From positions 1-64,000 of the forward strand of contig CAYVHU010000005.1 in assembly GCA_964451415.1 (NCBI GenBank): a stretch of DNA of 64,000 nucleotides, written 5' to 3'. Below the pieces are notes generated by a model. The model was not told the DNA's origin. It saw nothing but the letters and a program-made list of their open reading frames with translations, and ran no database searches. Each line of letters begins with the position of its first letter. Position 1 is the first letter of the stretch. This document shows, in pieces, positions 8,506 through 14,721 of this stretch. The position numbers and the translations under genes were made by a program. Source of the stretch: CAYVHU01 sp964451415. Its GTDB lineage: Bacteria > Pseudomonadota > Alphaproteobacteria > Rhodospirillales > Magnetovibrionaceae.

Positions 8506-9162
8506 ATGAATATTTCGCAATATACCGGCCAGCTTTATCCAAGCGAGACGCTTTTGAAACCCGCAAGGGCGAACGATGAACAACGCGCCGCACAGGCGGC
8601 CGCTGATGCGCGCGCTAGCGGAGAAGAAAATAAAACTCCGACCGATCTCGGTAATGAGATTTTCAACACCCTCGTCGAAACCGTTAACCCCCTACAGCAT
8701 ATCCCCGGCGTGTCCACAGCGTACCGCGCCATAACCGGCGAGACCATCAACCCCGTCGCCAGTCTGGCAGGCGGATGGTTGTTTGGGGGGCCGGTCGGAT
8801 TGGCGGCAGGCGCCGCGAGCTCTTTTCTTGAGCTGGTCACGGGAAAGAGTCTAGCAGCCAACGCAATGGCTCTGTTTTCCGGCTCTTCATCTCAGCATAA
8901 TGCCCGCGCAGATGTAAAAACGGCCAGTATCGGTGACGGCGGCCCCATGCTCCAGCCCGAACAAAACCTCGGGCTAAAGCAATATCAAGCATTCGCCAAG
9001 ACGACAGCAGCAAAGCACCAGGGGACCGGAGCATCGCAAGACAATGTCGCCTGGTCTTCCGGCGCATGGACGACCCAAGCCCTAAGACAAGCCGTGGGCG
9101 CTTATGAAGCCAATCAAAACCGAATGCCCGGCGCTACAAAGCACGAAAACAGAATTGCGTAA
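8506..9162 (+). CDS. Uncharacterised protein behind a sigma54 promoter
   Basis: I do not recognise this 218-residue protein as a named family. The N-terminal third is charged and Ala-rich. The centre (about residues 45-120) holds a conserved-looking block with NPLQHIPGVSTAYRAITGE, then a Gly/Ala-rich hydrophobic stretch GGWLFGGPVGLAAGAASSF that could insert into or contact a membrane. The C-terminal part is polar and looks disordered. There is no signal peptide. The upstream sigma54 promoter suggests a regulated role, such as flagella, nitrogen or surface functions, but nothing in the protein itself proves this. It ends 27 bases before the L,D-transpeptidase gene and may share its transcript. 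Confidence 0.75.
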   Translation: MNISQYTGQLYPSETLLKPARANDEQRAAQAAADARASGEENKTPTDLGNEIFNTLVETVNPLQHIPGVSTAYRAITGETINPVASLAGGWLFGGPVGLAAGAASSFLELVTGKSLAANAMALFSGSSSQHNARADVKTASIGDGGPMLQPEQNLGLKQYQAFAKTTAAKHQGTGASQDNVAWSSGAWTTQALRQAVGAYEANQNRMPGATKHENRIA

Positions 9163-9189
9163 AAGGTGTTCACAGCTTATCCATCTGCA

Positions 9190-9693
9190 ATGAGCACGCA
9201 CATAGAGGTCACCGCCACTGGGCTTGTAAGATGTACGGGGCACGCTTGGCGTGCCGCACTGGGACGCGGTGGCGTGGGGTGCAAAAAACGTGAAGGTGAC
9301 GGTATCACTCCTGTGGGCACGTGGGCCTTGGGACGCGCTTTCTGGCGGGCAGACCGCCTTAAGGTTCCCAGAACCGGCCTCGAAACGGTTGCAATCAAGG
9401 CCGATTGGGGCTGGTGCGACGACCCTGCGCATACGGATTACAACCACCTCATCACCTTGCCGCACCCCGCCCGTCATGAAAAATTATGGCGAGAAGATAC
9501 CCTTTACGATGTGGTCATCGAACTCAGCTTTAACGTAAACCCTGTCGTCCCCCATAAAGGAAGCGCCATTTTCCTGCATGTTGCTCAAGCGGATTATGCA
9601 CCAACACAAGGGTGTATTGCGCTGGCCTATACGGACCTTTTGGACTTACTGAAGCTGTGTCACAAGAAATCGACCCTTACGGTTTCCCTTTAG
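9190..9693 (+). CDS. L,D-transpeptidase (YkuD) family protein
   Basis: The 167-residue protein is a short YkuD-type catalytic domain: GDGITPVGTW near the start, conserved His130, and the catalytic Cys142 in PTQGCIAL. Such enzymes cross-link peptidoglycan or attach proteins to it through a cysteine acyl intermediate. No signal peptide or membrane anchor is visible, as in other short cytosol-like members of this family (the YbiS/ErfK-type proteins usually have one), so the location is uncertain. ATG 9190 is preferred to GTG 9166 because the conserved part begins just after it. The stop overlaps the end of the convergent yggS-like gene by 4 bases. Confidence 0.85.
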   Translation: MSTHIEVTATGLVRCTGHAWRAALGRGGVGCKKREGDGITPVGTWALGRAFWRADRLKVPRTGLETVAIKADWGWCDDPAHTDYNHLITLPHPARHEKLWREDTLYDVVIELSFNVNPVVPHKGSAIFLHVAQADYAPTQGCIALAYTDLLDLLKLCHKKSTLTVSL

Positions 9694-10397
9694 GACACCT
9701 TCAAGGAGCGGTCCCCGAAAATAGCCGAACCGACACGCACATGGGTCGCGCCAAAGGCAATCGCGGTTTCAAAATCTCCGCTCATGCCCATGCTAAGCCC
9801 TTTAAGACCGTTTCTTGCCGCCAATTTCCTCAATAGGGCAAAATGTAGCGCAGGCTCTTCGTCGACCGGCGGAATACACATCAAGCCTTGAACATCCAGC
9901 CCCAATGTCCCACGACATAAGGTCACAAAGGCGTCCACATTTGCGGGAAACACACCCGCTTTTTGCGGTTCTTCCCCCGTGTTGACCTGGATAAACACAG
10001 GCATTGAACGTTCCGACCTTTCAAGTTCGCGCGCTACCGCACGCGCCAGTTTTTCGCGGTCTATGGTTTCAATGACATCAAAGATTTCGATGGCTTGTTT
10101 GACCTTATTGGTCTGCAAGGGTCCAATCAGGTGCAAAACGATGCGCGGATATTCAGTGCGCAACGCAGGCCACTTGGCCGCAGCTTCCTGCACTCTATTT
10201 TCGCCGAAAACCCGCTGACCCGCCACCAAAGCAGGGCGGATGCGGGCTATATCATGGGTTTTAGAAACCGCCACCAGTTGCGCGGTGGAACCATCGCGTC
10301 CCGCGGCCTCGCAAGCCCGTGAAATCATATCGCGAACGGTGACAAGGTGGGACCCAACATCGGATTCGGAACGTGCGTCGTCAGACTGGGAAATCAT
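9690..10397 (-). CDS. YggS-family pyridoxal phosphate homeostasis protein
   Basis: The 235-residue protein has the YggS/PROSC barrel. The cofactor lysine is Lys46 in LVAVSKTH, and the ENRVQEAAAKW, LHLIGPLQTNK, GEEPQKAG and SMGMSGDFETAI segments are all present. Members bind PLP but have no known enzymatic activity; they buffer free PLP and influence amino-acid pools. It runs divergently from the ThiE-like gene, with about 48 bases between their starts, so the two probably share a compact promoter region. It converges on the L,D-transpeptidase gene. Confidence 0.93.
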   Translation of the reverse strand: MISQSDDARSESDVGSHLVTVRDMISRACEAAGRDGSTAQLVAVSKTHDIARIRPALVAGQRVFGENRVQEAAAKWPALRTEYPRIVLHLIGPLQTNKVKQAIEIFDVIETIDREKLARAVARELERSERSMPVFIQVNTGEEPQKAGVFPANVDAFVTLCRGTLGLDVQGLMCIPPVDEEPALHFALLRKLAARNGLKGLSMGMSGDFETAIAFGATHVRVGSAIFGDRSLKVS

Positions 10398-10445
10398 CGT
10401 GGCTCCAGTTATGGTGTTGGCGAAATAGAAACGAAAGCTGCTCTA

Positions 10446-11054
10446 ATGGCCAACCTAGCAAAACTGAGCGGACGGCTCAATTGGCCGCGCGTTATGCGCA
10501 GCGCAAAAGTAAGAACACCACGTTTTTTTCTGTTCACGGATGATACGCGTTTGCCGGACCCCAAAGACCTGTTGGCCCGTTTACCCCGAGGTACGGTTAT
10601 CATCCTACGCCATCGCGAACGGGACGCACTGGAAGAACTGGCGCGGCGCACCGTAGCGCGTGCGCACCGGCTGGGTCTAAAGGTCCTGCTCGCAGCGGAC
10701 CTGCCCCTGGCGTTAAGACTTGGCGCCGATGGCGTCCATCTTTCAGAATCTCGCGCACAACGCGGTCCCTTGCGAACCGCATGCAAAAAACCCGGGTTTT
10801 TAATCACAGCGGCAGCCCACAACACCTCGGCACTACGGCGTGCTGCTCGTGCCGGTGCGGATGTTGTCATGTTGTCACCGGTCTTCACGACCACAAGCCA
10901 CCCTGGCGCAAGACCGCTGGGACCCATCCGTTTCGCACGTCTCGCGCGCAACAGCACAATTCCCGTCATCGCCTTAGGGGGCGTAAATGCGCAAAGCGCC
11001 AAACGGCTTCGTCTGGCTCCGGCGCGCGGCTTCGCCGCCATTGATGCCTGGTGA
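10446..11054 (+). CDS. Thiamine phosphate synthase-like (ThiE/TenI) protein
   Basis: The 202-residue protein is a TIM barrel of the ThiE/TenI family. It shows LPLALRLGADGVHLSES, ITAAAHNTSALRRAARAGADVVMLSPVF and a phosphate-binding PVIALGGV. ThiE joins the pyrimidine and thiazole moieties into thiamine phosphate, while TenI relatives do a thiazole isomerisation. Several typical ThiE residues are changed, such as the usual GVSxH motif being AAAHN, so the exact reaction is open. ATG 10446 removes an unconserved 33-residue extension. No other thiamine gene is nearby. Confidence 0.78.
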   Translation: MANLAKLSGRLNWPRVMRSAKVRTPRFFLFTDDTRLPDPKDLLARLPRGTVIILRHRERDALEELARRTVARAHRLGLKVLLAADLPLALRLGADGVHLSESRAQRGPLRTACKKPGFLITAAAHNTSALRRAARAGADVVMLSPVFTTTSHPGARPLGPIRFARLARNSTIPVIALGGVNAQSAKRLRLAPARGFAAIDAW

Positions 11055-11082
11055 AGCAGAGCCGCGTCGTTTCCACCTCGGC

Positions 11083-11110
11083 AAAAGAAAAGGGCGGCCA
11101 AAGCCGCCCT
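11083..11110 (-). terminator. Terminator of the first porin
   Basis: On the minus strand AGGGCGGC and GCCGCCCT form a stem around four bases, followed by TTTCTTTT. It lies 28 bases after the porin stop. Sequence and spacing are nearly the same as in the terminator of the second porin at 12528-12557. Confidence 0.8.
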
Positions 11111-11137
11111 CTCCATAGTCTTCGTCGTTAGCTTCAA

Positions 11138-12295
11138 TTAGAAGCCGACTTCGATACCGGCAATCACGCCATTGACCTGACGGGTCGCCGTGGCCGAACC
11201 TTCCGGATTGGCTTCCAGATCGAAGTAGGTCGCCGACAGCGCCACACCTGCACCCAAGTTGTAGGATGCAGCAACGGCCCACGCGGTATCCTCGTTGTTG
11301 CCGGCCGTCGCAGCCGAACCCTTGGTCTTGGCTTTGGTGTAACGAGCCGATACGCCATACGGACCGGTCTTGTACGCCACGCCCAATTCCCAGGCATTGC
11401 CATCGTTGTTATTCATACCGGCACGATTGTCGTTGAACTTGGTGTAGCTACCACCAACGGTGACGCCGGACATGCCCACGTTCAAACCGAACTGATCGGC
11501 CGTGAGGGCATAGCCGCCGGCCGGGGACTTCGAAGTCGTTGAGCCGGTTCCGACGATGGCGGAAGTACCGTTAGAATCGTAACGTGACAGATCGGCCTTG
11601 ACCGCCGCGCCGCCGAGCTTGCTATTGAACTGCACACCGAATGAATAGCCATCATCCGACTGGTTGCGGGCCACGGCACGAAGATTCGCCGAGTCGGAAC
11701 CTTCCGCAGCCGAATACGAACCGTAAACGGTGAACATGTTGGCAAACGTCGGAGAAACATAACGCAGCTTGATGGACTTGTCGTCGCCCAGACTGGTGAA
11801 ATCATTAAAGGTCGAATAGGTGAACGTCGAACCGCTGGTGGTCGCGGTCTTTGCGACATAACCCCAAGGACGCAAAGAGTCCCAATCAAACTTGTTGACC
11901 TTAGGCGCACCAACACGGTAGTCGTCAGCCGCATGTGCGATGGAACCCATCGTCAAGGCGCCCATGGTATCACTGCTGACGGTCAGGAAGGAAGCGTCAA
12001 CGCTGCGTCCGGAAATCCGGCCGTCGGCTTCGAATTCGACCCTGGCGGACACTTTCAAGCCGTTGTCCAACTTGGTGGAACCCTTAACGTAGATTTCCGT
12101 ATTGGACCACTGCGAGAATGACATCCCGCGGCTCAGGCTTCCGCTCGTCGCTGCAACCTGATCGTTGTTAATCAAGCCGACGTACTGGCGCATGAAGCCG
12201 CCCAAGCCAAGCTTGACTTTCTCCGCGGCAAAAGCCTGCGTGGACATGGCGCTCAGAGCGATAACCGCCGTGGTGCCAAGAAGAATCTTTTTCAT
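11138..12295 (-). CDS. Outer-membrane porin (copy 1)
   Basis: The 385-residue precursor begins with a signal peptide cleaved near STQAFA (residue 23). The mature part is rich in Gly, Ser, Thr and alternating aromatic residues, as in general diffusion porins of the Gram-negative porin type. It ends in Phe after an IAGIEVGF strand, the classical outer-membrane insertion signal. Segments such as GLKVSARVEFEADGRISGRS and YGVSARYTKAKTKG mark porin strands. It is a close paralog of the gene at 12583, with the same length and an almost identical signal sequence. A TAGGAG ribosome site precedes the ATG. Substrate selectivity cannot be read from sequence. Confidence 0.92.
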   Translation of the reverse strand: MKKILLGTTAVIALSAMSTQAFAAEKVKLGLGGFMRQYVGLINNDQVAATSGSLSRGMSFSQWSNTEIYVKGSTKLDNGLKVSARVEFEADGRISGRSVDASFLTVSSDTMGALTMGSIAHAADDYRVGAPKVNKFDWDSLRPWGYVAKTATTSGSTFTYSTFNDFTSLGDDKSIKLRYVSPTFANMFTVYGSYSAAEGSDSANLRAVARNQSDDGYSFGVQFNSKLGGAAVKADLSRYDSNGTSAIVGTGSTTSKSPAGGYALTADQFGLNVGMSGVTVGGSYTKFNDNRAGMNNNDGNAWELGVAYKTGPYGVSARYTKAKTKGSAATAGNNEDTAWAVAASYNLGAGVALSATYFDLEANPEGSATATRQVNGVIAGIEVGF

Positions 12296-12460
12296 GTGTA
12301 ACTCCTAAGACTTTGTTTTCCCCTACCGCGATATTTTTGCGGTGACCCGCTCATAAATCACGACAGTTTCAGCCCCCAGACTGTGAGCCTAGAGATGCTG
12401 AACCCTTAACCCCTTGGGGTCAAGCGCGGTTCAGCCACACCAGACACATTTTTTCAACAG

Positions 12461-12477
12461 CGTGACGTTTTTGCAAC
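12461..12477 (-). promoter_or_regulatory. Conserved upstream element of porin copy 1
   Basis: The 17-base stretch CGTGACGTTTTTGCAAC begins 166 bases before the porin start codon. It recurs with small changes at 13908-13924, 168 bases before porin copy 2. Read on the minus strand it contains TTGCAA, and AAAAAT follows at 17 bases, so it may be the -35 part of a promoter with a long leader. Confidence 0.45.
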
Positions 12478-12491
12478 GTTGGACCCATGGC

Positions 12492-12527
12492 AACCACGTA
12501 CACCCCCATAACCACGTACACCCCCAT
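12492..12527. repeat. Perfect 18-bp tandem duplication
   Basis: AACCACGTACACCCCCAT occurs twice without a mismatch, at 12492-12509 and 12510-12527. It lies in the spacer between the porin genes, directly next to the terminator of copy 2. Confidence 0.9.
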
Positions 12528-12557
12528 AAAAGAAAAGGGCGGCCGAAGCCGCCCTTT
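12528..12557 (-). terminator. Terminator of the second porin
   Basis: On the minus strand AAAGGGCGGC and GCCGCCCTTT form a 10-base stem around a 4-base loop, followed by a T-rich tail. It is almost the same as the terminator of porin copy 1, so the duplication that made the two genes included their 3' flanks. Confidence 0.82.
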
Positions 12558-12582
12558 CCACAGTCTTCGTCGTTAGCTTCAA

Positions 12583-13740
12583 TTAGAAGCCGACTTCGAT
12601 ACCAGCAATCACGCCACTGACCTGCGTGGTCTTGCTGACGGTGCCTTCTGGATTGGCTTCCAGATCGAAGTAGGCCGCCGACAGGGCCACGCCCGCACCC
12701 AGGTCATAGGATGCAGCAACGGACCAAGCGGTGTCCTGGTTGTCGCCGGCAGTCGCCGCCGTACCCTTGGTTTTGGACTTGGTGTAACGCGCGGACACGC
12801 CATACGGGCCGGTCGCGTACGCCACGCCCAATTCCCAGGCATTGCCGTCGTTGTTGTTGAAGCCCGCACGGTTGTCGGTAAGTTTGGTGTAGCTGCCACC
12901 AACCGTGACGCCGGCCATGCCGACATTCAAGCCGAACTGATCGGCGGTACTGGAGGACTGGCCGCCAGCGGGGCTCGTCGTGACCGTTGAGCCGGTACCG
13001 ATAACGGCGGCACCGCCGTTGGCATCGAAGCGAGTCAGGTCGGCATCGATTTGCGTACCGTTCACTTCCTTGGAGAACGCAACGCCGAAGGAGTAACCGT
13101 CATCCGTCGCATTGCGGGTTACCGCACGGAGGTTCGCCGTGTCGGAGCCTTCGCCGGCGGAGTAGGAACCGTACACGGTGAACATATCGGCCAGGGTCGG
13201 CGACACGTAAACCAGCTTGATGCCTTTGCCGTCGCCCAACGTCATGAACGCGCCGGTGGAGTACGTGAAGCCCGAGCTCGCCGCACTTGCGCTGGTAGCA
13301 ACCGAAGACCAGTCAGCAAAGTCATCGAAACCGAATGCGCTGACACTCGGTGCGCCGACGCGGAATTGGTCACTGGCGTGGGTGAGGGAACCCATGGACA
13401 AGGCGCCCATGGTGTCGCTGCTGACGGTCAGGTAGGAAGCGTCAACGCTACGTCCGGAAATCCGGCCGTCGGCTTCGAATTCAACCTTGGCAGACACCTT
13501 CAAACCGTTGTCCAGCGTGGTGGAACCCTTGACGTGGATTTCCGTGTTGGAATATTGTGCGAAAGACATGGCGCGGCTGACGCTACCATTGGAAGCCGAA
13601 ACTTCATCGTTGTTGATCATACCGACATACTGGCGCATGAAACCGCCCAGGCCGAGCTTGATTTTTTCGGCGGCAAAAGCCTGTGTGGACATGGCGCTCA
13701 GCGCGATAACCGCGGTGGTGCCAAGAAGAATCTTTTTCAT
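12583..13740 (-). CDS. Outer-membrane porin (copy 2)
   Basis: This 385-residue precursor is the tandem paralog of the porin at 11138. It shares the signal peptide (cleavage near residue 23), the SGRSVDASYLTVSSDTMGAL and YGVSARYTKSKTKG strands and the same IAGIEVGF ending. The differences concentrate in the middle, for example around ADWSSVATSASAASSG and SKEVNGTQIDADL, which is where surface loops lie in porins. A TTTAGGAGCGACCT leader gives a good ribosome site. Two near-copies in tandem probably provide pores with different selectivity or expression, which is inference. Confidence 0.92.
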   Translation of the reverse strand: MKKILLGTTAVIALSAMSTQAFAAEKIKLGLGGFMRQYVGMINNDEVSASNGSVSRAMSFAQYSNTEIHVKGSTTLDNGLKVSAKVEFEADGRISGRSVDASYLTVSSDTMGALSMGSLTHASDQFRVGAPSVSAFGFDDFADWSSVATSASAASSGFTYSTGAFMTLGDGKGIKLVYVSPTLADMFTVYGSYSAGEGSDTANLRAVTRNATDDGYSFGVAFSKEVNGTQIDADLTRFDANGGAAVIGTGSTVTTSPAGGQSSSTADQFGLNVGMAGVTVGGSYTKLTDNRAGFNNNDGNAWELGVAYATGPYGVSARYTKSKTKGTAATAGDNQDTAWSVAASYDLGAGVALSAAYFDLEANPEGTVSKTTQVSGVIAGIEVGF

Positions 13741-14132
13741 AGGTCGCTCCTAAATTTTTGTTTTCCTAGCGGTGGCCCCATTTGCAGAGGTAGTGCGTAT
13801 TCACGACCACGATAGGTAATGACCTCATATGAGGGCGGGCTAATGTTCTGCCGCATGCTCCCTTCGGTCAAGCACAGCCTGTATCGCTAATGCACAATTT
13901 CCCAAGCCGTGACTTTTTTACAACAAAATTGAGTGGTTCCACGGTGCACGGTGCGTAGATTACCATTTCACGCCGGGCGATTGTTTTCAAAAAATGCGTT
14001 AAAATTACACTTCGCGCATTGCTCACACCCACCTTCGCAGTATGATGGGCGTACAGCGCAGGTCCTGTTGCGCTTAAGTGTAACCCTCAATTACGTGTAA
14101 TCCGTCTTTATTATGGGATTCGTGGTTCAGAC
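13741..14132. promoter_or_regulatory. Divergent spacer between porin copy 2 and DUF3576 gene
   Basis: No gene is visible in these 392 bases. A 12-base palindrome CCTCATATGAGG sits at 13824-13835 in the porin leader. The upstream element shared with porin copy 1 (CGTGACTTTTTTACAAC) is at 13908-13924. Toward the DUF3576 gene the sequence is AT-rich, but I could not settle on a promoter. The long leader upstream of the porin would suit small-RNA control, which is speculation. Confidence 0.4.
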
Positions 14133-14690
14133 ATGACATGCAGACGCTTGTTTCCTAAAGTTCTCTTTATATCCTTGTTGGGCGCATTCGCCCTTAGCGC
14201 TTGCAGCCAGACGACCGCACCGCGCATTCCACGCAAAAAAGCCGTTGGCGAGGTCGGGCCGAAATACGAAGGCGACGCCAGACCCACGTTATTTGGAAAA
14301 GAGGGGCTGAGCCTTGGCGGAAGTAAAGTACAGCCCGGTGCCGGCGCGGGGGGCGGTGGAATTGGCGTCAACTCATATCTATGGCGGGCAACGCTGGATA
14401 CGGTCGCATTTCTGCCCGTCACCAGCGCCGATCCGTTCGGCGGCGTGATCATCACCGATTGGTACGCCCCGCCGGAAAGCCCGAAGGAGCGTTTCAAACT
14501 TAATGTCTATATTCTGGGTCGGGCGCTGCGTGCGGACGGGCTCAAGGTTGCGGTCTTCAGACAGTTGCGCGACGAAAAAGGGGCCTGGCAAGACGCGCAG
14601 GTGGAAGCGGACGCAGGGCGCAAAATTGAAGATGCGATCCTTACACGGGCCCGCCAGCTGCGCAATGAAACGCGTCGCTTAAAGAACTAA
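14133..14690 (+). CDS. DUF3576 lipoprotein
   Basis: The 185-residue protein has a lipoprotein signal with lipobox LSAC (Cys at about residue 24). The mature part matches DUF3576: GVNSYLWRATLDTVAFLPVTSADPFGGVIITDWYAPP (read in two halves), ERFKLNVYILGRALRADGLKV and a C-terminal helix IEDAILTRARQLRNETRRLK. The family is conserved in alphaproteobacteria and its function is unknown. Its constant place just before leuS and the LPS-assembly gene lptE suggests an envelope role. The stop is 31 bases before leuS, so the genes are likely one operon. Confidence 0.85.
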   Translation: MTCRRLFPKVLFISLLGAFALSACSQTTAPRIPRKKAVGEVGPKYEGDARPTLFGKEGLSLGGSKVQPGAGAGGGGIGVNSYLWRATLDTVAFLPVTSADPFGGVIITDWYAPPESPKERFKLNVYILGRALRADGLKVAVFRQLRDEKGAWQDAQVEADAGRKIEDAILTRARQLRNETRRLKN

Positions 14691-14721
14691 CGCCACCGCG
14701 TCAGAAACACCGGAACCTAAA

